Below, one piece after another: positions 1 through 5,847 of a stretch of 8,806 nt of DNA (position 1 is the stretch's first letter; every line of letters begins with the position of its first letter). Made by a program: the position numbers and the translations under genes. A model generated the notes under the pieces. That model made no database searches. It had not been told where the DNA came from and saw nothing but the letters and a program-made list of their open reading frames with translations. The stretch comes from Nocardiopsaceae bacterium. Lineage in GTDB: Bacteria; Actinomycetota; Actinomycetes; Streptosporangiales; Streptosporangiaceae. The stretch spans positions 1-8,806 of the forward strand of contig JAIRTY010000449.1 in the NCBI GenBank assembly GCA_031254715.1, given 5' to 3'.

Positions 1-62
1 CACAGTGGCCAGTTGCAACAACTACACCGCTATCTTGCGCGCCCTGGGGCGGCAAGCAGAGT

Positions 63-106
63 CCGGGTAGTTCGCCACGGGTGGGCAGGGCCGGGGCGAA
101 CACCGG
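63..106. repeat. Inverted repeat, possible hairpin or terminator
   Basis: GTTCGCC at 70-76 pairs perfectly with GGCGAAC at 95-101 around an 18-base loop. The stem can be extended outward by CCGG at 63-66 with CCGG at 103-106, across a small asymmetric internal loop. No T-run follows on either strand. It could be the transcription stop of a gene left of the window, or only a GC-rich coincidence. Confidence 0.3.
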
Positions 107-330
107 GAGAGGAGTCCCCCGGCGGTCTAGGAACGCCCATGGCCACGGCATGCCGCGGACGGACGTGCTCAGCAGTTCATGTTGTGCCTCCCGTCCCCGG
201 GCGCTCAGGTCAGAAATATCGGATCAATCCTCATAACTGACTATGCGAGCTGAACCACCACCTCCTCCTATTTCCACGGGATTCCAGACGCTTCCTTAAA
301 CCTGTCCGCCGAATGGCCTTCACCGCTGAC

Positions 331-362
331 CAACGGGACTGAAACTGTGATCCAATCCGTTG
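331..362. repeat. Weak inverted repeat CAACGG/CCGTTG
   Basis: CAACGG at 331-336 is the reverse complement of CCGTTG at 357-362, separated by 20 bases. The arms are short and sit in the non-coding region about 300 bases before the regulator. It may be a binding site or chance. Confidence 0.15.
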
Positions 363-554
363 ACCGCCCCACGCGTCTTCTAGCCCAGGTACAGTCGAGC
401 TTGCGGACATCAGGTCGTCAGCCAGAGATGAGAGGTTGACTTCCCGGTGCGCTGTGAGGACGCCGACAGGAATCCCTACCTGCCTGAACCTGCCCTCGTT
501 GACGTTCTCCCTGGAGCAGGCCAGGAACTCGGTGGCGCACCTCGCGGAGGGACC

Positions 555-593
555 CTGACATGGGCACTCGCCAAGAATCTATGATGCTAGAAT
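555..593 (+). promoter_or_regulatory. Putative promoter of the FCD regulator gene
   Basis: CTGACA at 555-560 resembles a -35 box. TATGAT at 580-585 resembles a -10 box, but the 19-base spacer is long. Eight bases further, TGCTAGAAT at 585-593 is an extended -10 element (TGn before TAGAAT) that would place the start of the mRNA near position 600. The heptamer AGAATCT occurs twice, at 574-580 and 589-595, exactly 15 bases apart and overlapping these boxes. This is the only promoter-like and relatively AT-rich stretch just before the regulator gene. Confidence 0.4.
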
Positions 594-603
594 CTGCTAC
601 TGG

Positions 604-611
604 CTGGCCAG
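604..611. promoter_or_regulatory. Palindrome CTGGCCAG, possible operator
   Basis: CTGGCCAG is a perfect 8-base palindrome just downstream of the predicted mRNA start of the regulator. GntR/FCD regulators commonly bind short palindromes near their own promoter, so autoregulation is possible. An 8-base palindrome is expected by chance fairly often, so the call is weak. Confidence 0.2.
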
Positions 612-613
612 AC

Positions 614-623
614 GGTCCGCCGC
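614..623 (+). promoter_or_regulatory. Shared decamer before the regulator, copy 1 of GGTCCGCCGC
   Basis: GGTCCGCCGC lies 31 bases before the regulator ATG and matches the leader of the minus-strand operon exactly (8804-8795). A partial copy, GTCCGCCGAAT at 304-314, differs from 615-625 by one base in eleven. A shared control element is possible, but this rests on two copies only. Confidence 0.2.
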
Positions 624-654
624 ATTTGAACGGGGCTCCAGCCGGAGAAAGTGA

Positions 655-1410
655 ATGACCGACGACCGGCACGTAGGCATCGATAACCGCCCCCGCCTGG
701 TCAAACGATCTGACCTCGTCGTGAAGCAGATCGTGCGCGACATTATGCGGGGCGGCCTCACGCCGGGGACGATGCTACCCCCCGAGGCGACCATGCTCAA
801 GGAGTACGGCGTGAGTCGCTCGTCGCTGCGGGAAGCGCTGCGCATCCTCGAGGTCAACGGCCTGATCACCATCCGGCCCGGTCCGAGCGGCGGCCCCTGC
901 GTAGCCGCGGTCGAGCCGCGACACTTCGGTCGGATGACCACGCTCTTCCTTGAAATGAGCCGCACGCCGTTCCGCGAATTGCTAGAGGCGCGCGTGATCA
1001 TGGAACCGCTTATGACACGGCTCGCCGCCGAGCGGCGCAACCCCGACAAGGTCCTCGAGCTCAAACGCTCGCTGCAGGATCACGCCGAGCTGGATCCCAA
1101 GGATGGCTTGCGCTACCTCGAGGTGGTGCAGGGCTTCCATGCCGTCGTAGTGGGGTTGTCGGGGAACCACGTACTCGACCTCTTCGGCCGGTCGCTGGAG
1201 GGCATCTTCACCGAGCGTGTCGCGCAGTCGCACCAGCCGGCTGCACGGTGGCGTGAAGTGCGCGAGGAGCACGAGGCCGTCGGCCAAGCGATCGTGGACG
1301 GCGACGCAGACGCCGCCGAATCGCTGATGCGCTCGCACATGGCGAAGTTCGCGGCATCGTTCATCAAGCGCTACGGCGCGCTGCTCGACGAGATCGTTGG
1401 CTGGACCTGA
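655..1410 (+). CDS. GntR-family transcriptional regulator, FadR subfamily (FCD domain)
   Basis: This 251-residue protein is a DNA-binding repressor or activator that responds to a small organic acid or similar effector. The N-terminal winged helix spans about residues 15-85. The core PPEATMLKEYGVSRSSLREA lies at 42-61 and the wing RPGPSGGP at 74-81. Residues 105-240 form the helical FCD ligand domain, with EAR at 111-113 and three histidines at the usual metal positions: H162 (GFHAVVVGLSGN), H206 (EEHEAVGQAIVDGD) and H228 (RSHMAKF). Its length is normal for the family. The ATG at 655 is preceded by GGAG at 644-647 with a 7-base spacer, which supports this start. The gene points toward the six-gene operon on the other strand, so it probably controls that operon from its far end. 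The effector is unknown. Confidence 0.93.
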   Translation: MTDDRHVGIDNRPRLVKRSDLVVKQIVRDIMRGGLTPGTMLPPEATMLKEYGVSRSSLREALRILEVNGLITIRPGPSGGPCVAAVEPRHFGRMTTLFLEMSRTPFRELLEARVIMEPLMTRLAAERRNPDKVLELKRSLQDHAELDPKDGLRYLEVVQGFHAVVVGLSGNHVLDLFGRSLEGIFTERVAQSHQPAARWREVREEHEAVGQAIVDGDADAAESLMRSHMAKFAASFIKRYGALLDEIVGWT

Positions 1411-1737
1411 CTCCAGCGTGGTGCGGCGAGGACCCGTGAGCGATCGCGCGGCGCAGTGACCGCGTCCTTGTCGTGCATCAGAGGCAGCCCTTTCGGCACT
1501 TCCTGATGGCGAGCGGGCGCGAGGACCGGCGGATCGACGCCGCTCCGGCAGCCCTAGCATGTCGCTCTCGGCCTCGTCCGCGATAACGGTAAGGCGAGCC
1601 CGAGCAGTTCAGCAGCACCGCACCATCGCTCCGCCTCGCGACCGGCCCTGGCGTCAGCACGAGGCGGAATGACCTGACGCCCTCAGGAGCAGCTTCTCGT
1701 GCCCGTGTGGATTGAAGCTCTGTTTAGGGCGGGCTCC
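1411..1737. other. Non-coding junction between convergent genes
   Basis: This stretch separates the regulator (+) from the end of the minus-strand operon. The open frames in it have no family resemblance, no good ribosome site and low-complexity Arg/Ala/Ser composition, so I call no gene. The right half holds two sets of inverted repeats (1647-1687 and 1685-1738) that could stop transcripts from both sides. Confidence 0.6.
1647..1687. terminator. Candidate bidirectional terminator hairpin
   Basis: GGCGTCAG at 1650-1657 pairs perfectly with CTGACGCC at 1674-1681 around a 16-base loop. CCT at 1647-1649 can add three pairs with AGG at 1685-1687 after a 3-base bulge. It lies between two convergent genes, where a shared terminator is expected. 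No T-run follows on either strand, so it would be a non-canonical terminator of the kind often proposed in high-GC bacteria. Confidence 0.4.
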
Positions 1738-1738
1738 T
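1685..1738 (-). terminator. Nested inverted repeats just after the cupin stop codon
   Basis: AGGAGC at 1685-1690 pairs with GCTCCT at 1733-1738, the latter touching the cupin stop codon. Inside, AGCTTC at 1691-1696 pairs with GAAGCT at 1714-1719. Together they form a two-part stem with a one-sided 13-base internal loop. The left arm is also used by the neighbouring hairpin at 1647-1687, so the two structures could be alternatives. A role in ending the operon mRNA or protecting its 3' end is inferred from position only. Confidence 0.3.
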
Positions 1739-2712
1739 CAGGCGAGGATGCTCTCGTAGCCAAGGTGGCGGAACGCGCGGTTCTGCCCCGACAGCAGGCG
1801 TAGCGGCTGATCTCCGGTGTTGGTGAACTGGTGGATGCAGTTGTGCGGCACGTAGACCGCATCGCCGGCTTTGATGCTCAGCGTGCGCTCGTCCTTCGAC
1901 ACCCGCGCGTAGTACTTACTGTCGATGTCCGACCGTACGTCGCGCTGGGTCGACTCGCCTTCGCCGGAGATGACGTACACGACCTCGTCGGCCATGTGCC
2001 GGTGCTTCACGGAACTCTCACCGGGCTGCACGACCTGTTCGAAGACGTCCATGGAGAAGCAGCGGGCGCCGGGCTCATCCTTGTCGACGATGCGGCGGAT
2101 GAGGCCGATCCGCTTGTCGTCGACCCACTCGCCGTCAGTGGCTCGGATGACCTTCTTCAGGTCCTCGACGCCTTCGGTCCACACTCCACCCCAGGCTTCG
2201 CGCGGCCCGAAGCTCTCGTCGGGCTGTGACTTCTCGCGGCCCTGCTCGACGAGGCCGAGCATGAGGTAGAGCGACTTGGCCTTTAAGACGAGGATCTTGC
2301 ACCATTCGGTCTCACTGGCGTTGAAGTGCTGGTGGACCGAGTCGTTATTGACGATGAGGGTGTCTCCGGCAGAGTACTCGTAGCGGATCTCGTCGTCGAT
2401 ATCGTAGCCCTGGCCCTCGAGGATGTAGAAGATCGCCTCGTTCTGGTGGCCGTGTTTGCCGCTCTTCAGGCCCGGCCGAAGGTTGCGGAAGTGCACTTGG
2501 ACGCTCTGCGTCAGGAAGTCCTCGTCGCCGGGGCCGAGTCGCCATGGCGCGGGGCTCTCTGCCTCCTCATGCTCCGTGCTGGGACGACCATGGATGTCCA
2601 GGTCGCTGTCTCGGACGCGGGCACGCTCCAGTTGCTGTTGCCGGAACTCCTCGAGGTTGTACTCACCCGAGGCGACCTCTCTGACGTAGATTCGCTTGTC
2701 CGGTGTTGCCAT
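1738..2712 (-). CDS. Two-domain cupin protein (bicupin), probable metal-dependent dioxygenase or isomerase
   Basis: The 324-residue product has two cupin barrels. Domain 1 (about 70-150) carries KHGHQNEAIFYILEG with H87, H89 and E92, and later VNNDSVHQHFN with H127. Domain 2 (about 215-310) carries VKHRHMADEVVYVISGEG with H237, H239 and E243, and later VPHNCIHQFTN with H294. Both domains therefore keep a plausible His-His-Glu-His metal set. Bicupins include gentisate-type ring-cleaving dioxygenases, oxalate decarboxylases and sugar isomerases; I cannot assign one of these. There is no signal peptide, so it should be cytoplasmic. The ATG at 2712 is chosen because GAAAGGA lies 5 bases upstream. 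A second in-frame ATG at 2718 abuts that site and is less likely. It is the last gene of the operon, 85 bases after the amidohydrolase, and ends at inverted repeats. Confidence 0.85.
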   Translation of the reverse strand: MATPDKRIYVREVASGEYNLEEFRQQQLERARVRDSDLDIHGRPSTEHEEAESPAPWRLGPGDEDFLTQSVQVHFRNLRPGLKSGKHGHQNEAIFYILEGQGYDIDDEIRYEYSAGDTLIVNNDSVHQHFNASETEWCKILVLKAKSLYLMLGLVEQGREKSQPDESFGPREAWGGVWTEGVEDLKKVIRATDGEWVDDKRIGLIRRIVDKDEPGARCFSMDVFEQVVQPGESSVKHRHMADEVVYVISGEGESTQRDVRSDIDSKYYARVSKDERTLSIKAGDAVYVPHNCIHQFTNTGDQPLRLLSGQNRAFRHLGYESILA

Positions 2713-2717
2713 GCGCA

Positions 2718-2724
2718 TCCTTTC
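2718..2724 (-). promoter_or_regulatory. Ribosome binding site that fixes the cupin start
   Basis: Read on the minus strand this is GAAAGGA, 5 bases before the ATG at 2712. The same reading frame stays open far upstream (to 3498) over the preceding gene, so this site is what separates the true 324-residue protein from a spurious 586-residue one. Confidence 0.6.
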
Positions 2725-2797
2725 GACAGGGGTGTACCCGCCGCGCATCGTCAGGCGTTCGTCGTCGTCCGACCGTGCCAAGTGCGGCAGCGCCACC

Positions 2798-3550
2798 CTA
2801 ACTCTGATCATGGTCTGCAGCAATAGCGTGGCCGTCGTTGCGGGGCGCGACGGCAGCGAGCGCCTCGCAGGCCTCCGCCAGGGACACCACGGAACCGTAC
2901 TTCTGGTGCATGTCGAAGAGGTTGATCGCATGAGCAGCCTCGTGCCGATCGAACACGCACTCCTCGACCACGATGACGCGGAAACCGAAGGCGCGCGCGT
3001 CGACCACGCTCGCCCGCACGCACCCGCTTGTTGCCTCGCCGGCCACGACCAGGGTGTCAGCGCCGATCGACACGAGGTGCGGCAGCAGCGACGTGCCGGA
3101 AAAGGCACTCGGCGCCAGTTTGCGCACGACCGCCTCTCCAGGCGCTGGCGCGACCTCCGGCATGAACTCGTAGCCGCGACGGCGCGCGGCCGCGAGCTCG
3201 GGGTCGCGCTGACCGTGACCCCTGCCATCGGGCGGAGCCGACCATCGCTCAATGCCGATCTCCGACACATCGCAGCCGGTGGCGTGGACGACCGGCAGCC
3301 CCAGCGTCCGCACCGTCTCCAGCAACTGCACGATGCGCGGCAATGCCTGCCAGGCAGTGGGTCCGCAACTGCTTGGCCATCGGCGGATCGACTCCAGCAG
3401 CGGCAGCGGTTCGTCACCGAACGCGCCGCGGTAAACATCGATGACGAGCAGCGCCGGTCGCTCCCCGACGTGCTCGCCGCGCGGCGGCAGCAGTTCAAGA
3501 CTGCGTTGGTCCTGCTCGGTGAGGAACGCTTCCCAGACCCGGCCAGCCAT
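2798..3550 (-). CDS. Isochorismatase-family cysteine amidohydrolase
   Basis: The 250-residue product has the isochorismatase fold and its full catalytic triad: D38 in ALLVIDVYRGAF, K144 in VVRKLAPSAFSGT and C177 in GEATSGCVRASVVDA. The stretch before the cysteine matches the usual cis-peptide turn. The TSGCVRASVVDA motif and the later FDRHEAAHAINLFDMHQKYG look most like N-carbamoylsarcosine and maleamate amidohydrolases, which split an amide to a carboxylate and ammonia through a cysteine thioester. The substrate here is not determined. No signal peptide is seen, so it should be cytoplasmic. The start is taken at ATG 3550 because AAGGGGAG lies 8 bases upstream. A GTG at 3556 is also in frame but only 2 bases from that site. 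It follows the SDR gene by 15 bases. Confidence 0.88.
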   Translation of the reverse strand: MAGRVWEAFLTEQDQRSLELLPPRGEHVGERPALLVIDVYRGAFGDEPLPLLESIRRWPSSCGPTAWQALPRIVQLLETVRTLGLPVVHATGCDVSEIGIERWSAPPDGRGHGQRDPELAAARRRGYEFMPEVAPAPGEAVVRKLAPSAFSGTSLLPHLVSIGADTLVVAGEATSGCVRASVVDARAFGFRVIVVEECVFDRHEAAHAINLFDMHQKYGSVVSLAEACEALAAVAPRNDGHAIAADHDQS

Positions 3551-3558
3551 GTCCACGG

Positions 3559-3566
3559 CTCCCCTT
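3559..3566 (-). promoter_or_regulatory. Ribosome binding site of the amidohydrolase, touching the SDR stop codon
   Basis: Minus-strand AAGGGGAG overlaps the end of the TGA of the upstream SDR gene and sits 8 bases before the ATG at 3550. The arrangement suggests that ribosomes finishing the SDR gene reload on the amidohydrolase. Confidence 0.6.
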
Positions 3567-4663
3567 CAGACCGCGAGCTCGAGCCGGGCCTCGCCGGCGG
3601 CGGGCATGACTCCGCCGCGACCCGTCCGTATCACCGCCACGTAGTCGGAAACTCCCGCCGTGCCGGGGAAGTCGGGCACGTAGCCGATCTCGCGAGCCGC
3701 CAGCGAGATGTCCATGCGCAGCCGCAGCCCGGTTGAGGCTGACTCGTCACTCTCAACGAACTCGACCCGCGAATCGGGGCAACAACGTGCCACCTCTGCC
3801 ACGAACTCACGCATCGACACCAGCGCACCGCCCGAGACGTTGTAGACAAGGTGATCACGTCCGGCCGGATCAACGGCGGCAGCGCAGAGCACCGCCTTGG
3901 CGACGTCTCGGTTGTAGACGAGGTCGTCGACGACGTCGGCTCCGCGCACGACTACGTCACGCCCCAGCGCAGCCGCCTCGACGATCCGCGACTTCAGGCT
4001 GGAGTAGCTCTGGTGCATGCCATTGCCCTTGCCCTTGCCCTTGCCCTTGCCCTTGTCCTTGCCCGGCCCGTACGTCGATCCCAGCCGCAGGCAGGCGACT
4101 TCGACACCTCTCTGGCTGCGGTAGTAGCCGCACACGTCCTCGGCCGCCCTCTTGGTGAGCCCGTAGATGTTGCCCGGCGGGAAGCGCAGGTCCTCGGTGA
4201 CCGGCCGGAACGCGGGCGAACGATATCCCGGCGGCAGCACGCCATACGCCGCCTTTGCGCTCGCGACCACGACCCTGGGCACGTCGTAGCGTTGTGCCGC
4301 GTCGAGGCACTGCAGCACACCGCCCAGGTTCACGTCGTAGGCCGAGAGCGGGTCGGCATTGCTCGCGGGGATGAGCATGCTCGAGAGGGCGACGATGAGC
4401 TGTGGCGCCGTATCGGCGATAGCACGGGCGACCTCGCCCTTGTGCAGCAGGTCTCCTTGCACCACGGTGAGCCGCCGCAAGTGGGACTCGTCAGCAAGCA
4501 AGCGCAACGTCGAGAGATCGGCGGACCGGCTGAATGTCGTGACCCGGCTGCCCGTCGCGAGCAGGGAGGCCGTCACGTAGGAGCCGATCGCCCCAAGGCC
4601 GCCAGTGACCAGCACCGAGCCGAACGCGGGGGCGTCAATGCTCGCCGACAAGTGCTGGCTCAC
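3566..4663 (-). CDS. NAD(P)-dependent extended-SDR epimerase/dehydratase/dehydrogenase
   Basis: The 365-residue product is an extended short-chain dehydrogenase of the GalE/uronate-dehydrogenase-like type. The Rossmann nucleotide motif TGGLGAIG is at 20-27, the adenine-contacting QGDL at 69-72, the strand ASAKAAYG at 134-141 and the catalytic pair YGLTK at 167-171 (Y167, K171). LRLGSTYGPG at 192-201 leads into the substrate region. Family members oxidise or epimerise sugars, uronates and related hydroxy acids; the substrate here is unknown. Directly after STYGPG there is an unusual Lys-Gly tract (202-213) encoded by a hexanucleotide repeat. The rest of the protein (SYSSLKSRIVEAA onward) looks normal. 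The start is GTG at 4663. It overlaps the TGA of the ATPase gene by four bases (GTGA), so translation is probably coupled to the transporter. Confidence 0.9.
   Translation of the reverse strand: MSQHLSASIDAPAFGSVLVTGGLGAIGSYVTASLLATGSRVTTFSRSADLSTLRLLADESHLRRLTVVQGDLLHKGEVARAIADTAPQLIVALSSMLIPASNADPLSAYDVNLGGVLQCLDAAQRYDVPRVVVASAKAAYGVLPPGYRSPAFRPVTEDLRFPPGNIYGLTKRAAEDVCGYYRSQRGVEVACLRLGSTYGPGKDKGKGKGKGKGNGMHQSYSSLKSRIVEAAALGRDVVVRGADVVDDLVYNRDVAKAVLCAAAVDPAGRDHLVYNVSGGALVSMREFVAEVARCCPDSRVEFVESDESASTGLRLRMDISLAAREIGYVPDFPGTAGVSDYVAVIRTGRGGVMPAAGEARLELAV
4019..4060. repeat. In-frame hexanucleotide tandem repeat inside the SDR gene
   Basis: Five perfect copies of GCCCTT (plus strand; AAGGGC on the coding strand) run from 4025 to 4054. 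They are flanked by one-mismatch copies, GCCATT at 4019-4024 and GTCCTT at 4055-4060. Each unit is two codons, Lys-Gly, giving residues 202-213 of the SDR protein with one Asp in place of Gly, followed by Asn-Gly. Unit gain or loss would keep the reading frame. The outer copies look like decayed ends of the array. Confidence 0.92.
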
Positions 4664-5820
4664 GCGTCGGCGCCCGTTCCGACCGATGCTTGCGGCGAAA
4701 CGGTGAGGTCGAGCGGGTCTTTCCCCGGGCTGCCCTCGGTCAACGGCATGACCATCCCGGACTCGTCGGGCTCAAGGTAGACCTGATCGCCGCGGGAGAG
4801 GCCGATCTTCTCCTGAAAGACACGGGCTTTGATCAGGTCGTCGCCCACCCGCACGTGGTAATCCCAGCAGTCGCCGCGGTAGATGCTGAACTCGACCTGG
4901 CCCGGCCAGGCAGACGTGCTGTGTTGCCGCCGGGTCAGCTTGAAACTGTCAGGTCGCAGGAACACGGTGACCTGGTCGCCCGTGGCCGCGCCCTCAAATC
5001 GGCGGGCACTCAGCGCTCCGGCCGCAAGATCCACCTCGATCGTGTCGGCTGCGACGCTCCGCACGACGCCCGGCAGCGCATTGGACAAGCCGAGGAAACG
5101 GGCGGTGAACTCCGACCGCGGCGCGGCGTAGATCTCCTGCGGCAGGCCACGCTCCACGATCTTTCCGGCGTTCATCAGCACAATCTCGTCGGAGACCGCC
5201 AGCGCCTCCTCCTGGTCGTGCGTGACGAGAATCGTGGTGATAGCCAGCCGCTGCTGCAGCGCCCTGATCTCCTCGCGCATACGGTCGCGCAGGCCAGCGT
5301 CGAGATTGCTCAACGGTTCGTCGAGTAGCAGCACCTTCGGTTGCCGCACCAGCGCCCGCGCGAGCGCGACGCGCTGCTGCTGACCGCCCGAGAGCATCGG
5401 TGATGGGCGGTCAGCGAGATCGCTGAGGTGCACCAACTCAAGCGCCGCGAGTGCACGCTTGCGCGCCTCCGGACGACTGACTTTCTCGTGGCCCTCGCGC
5501 AGCGGGAACATGACGTTGGCCAGCACGGTCATATGGGGCCAGATCGCGTACGACTGGAACACCATGCCGATCGGGCGCTGGTGGGCACCAACGAAGCCTC
5601 GTCGATCTGACGAGAACACCGTCCTGCCGTCGATAGCGATCTCCCCCTCGTCCGGTCGCTCAAGACCGGCAATCAGCCGCAACGTGGTTGTCTTACCGCA
5701 TCCGCTCGGACCGAGGAGTGTCACGAGTTTCCCTGCCGGAACGGTAAGGTCGAGACCATCGACCGCTCTCGTCTGCGACTTGCCTGGGAAATGCTTGCGC
5801 AGGTTGGTCAGTGTGATCAC
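4660..5820 (-). CDS. ABC importer ATPase, PotA/FbpC-like with C-terminal TOBE region
   Basis: This 386-residue cytoplasmic subunit hydrolyses ATP to drive the importer encoded upstream. All motifs are present: Walker A GPSGCGKT at 37-44, Q-loop glutamine Q89 in MVFQSYAIWPHMTV, signature LSGGQQQRV at 143-151, Walker B VLLLDEP at 163-169, D-loop SNLD at 171-174 and switch histidine H201 in VTHDQEEA. Residues from about 245 form the regulatory extension, with a TOBE-type strand pattern including VTVFLRPDSF (285-294). This form is usual for spermidine, ferric iron, thiamine and aminoethylphosphonate type importers, so it does not settle the substrate. The start is GTG at 5820, with GGAG five bases upstream. 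It lies 27 bases after the permease gene, and its stop overlaps the SDR start. Confidence 0.95.
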   Translation of the reverse strand: MITLTNLRKHFPGKSQTRAVDGLDLTVPAGKLVTLLGPSGCGKTTTLRLIAGLERPDEGEIAIDGRTVFSSDRRGFVGAHQRPIGMVFQSYAIWPHMTVLANVMFPLREGHEKVSRPEARKRALAALELVHLSDLADRPSPMLSGGQQQRVALARALVRQPKVLLLDEPLSNLDAGLRDRMREEIRALQQRLAITTILVTHDQEEALAVSDEIVLMNAGKIVERGLPQEIYAAPRSEFTARFLGLSNALPGVVRSVAADTIEVDLAAGALSARRFEGAATGDQVTVFLRPDSFKLTRRQHSTSAWPGQVEFSIYRGDCWDYHVRVGDDLIKARVFQEKIGLSRGDQVYLEPDESGMVMPLTEGSPGKDPLDLTVSPQASVGTGADA

Positions 5821-5847
5821 AACGTCTCCATCCCAAGGGGACTTCTC

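Larger units (their letters stand above)
1..654. other. Upstream region without a recognisable gene
   Basis: No reading frame here looks like a protein. The short open frames are rich in Arg, Pro, Gly and Ser, have no good ribosome site and match no family I know. The minus-strand frame over roughly 240-560 is open for about 100 codons, but starts with no clear initiation signal and shows no motif. The stretch contains an inverted repeat at 63-106, a weaker one at 331-362 and a likely promoter for the regulator at 555-593. No partial gene from the left edge can be supported. It could hold a degraded gene, but I see no proof. Confidence 0.55.

Noticed and set aside
13..240. 75-residue plus-strand open frame at the left edge
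   Set aside because: It has no good ribosome site, a composition dominated by Arg, Gly and Pro, and no motif.
255..275. Strong minus-strand Shine-Dalgarno-like AGGAGG run
   Set aside because: The GTG that follows at suitable distance opens a frame that stops after four codons, so it starts no gene.
982..1560. 192-residue minus-strand open frame
   Set aside because: It is antisense to the regulator gene and has no family features.
1831..2229. 132-residue plus-strand open frame
   Set aside because: It is antisense to the cupin gene; the metal-site residues of the cupin are coded on the other strand.
2713..3498. In-frame upstream extension of the cupin to a 586-residue protein
   Set aside because: The extension runs over the amidohydrolase gene in another frame on the same strand, is rich in Arg, Ser and Cys, and matches no fold. 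The cupin has a good ribosome site directly before ATG 2712.
2696..3736. 346-residue plus-strand open frame
   Set aside because: It lies opposite the amidohydrolase and the end of the SDR gene. Its Arg/His-rich composition is typical of an antisense shadow in GC-rich DNA.
4019..4060. CRISPR or regulatory iteron reading of the hexanucleotide array
   Set aside because: The units are six bases, contiguous without spacers and in frame with a well-formed SDR protein, so a coding microsatellite is the simplest account.
3851..4780. 309-residue plus-strand open frame with an Ala-Leu repeat
   Set aside because: It is antisense to the SDR gene, whose Rossmann and YxxxK motifs are clear. The Ala-Leu repeat is only the other-strand reading of the hexanucleotide array.
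4690..5328. 212-residue plus-strand open frame
   Set aside because: It is antisense to the ATPase gene, which has every ABC motif in order.
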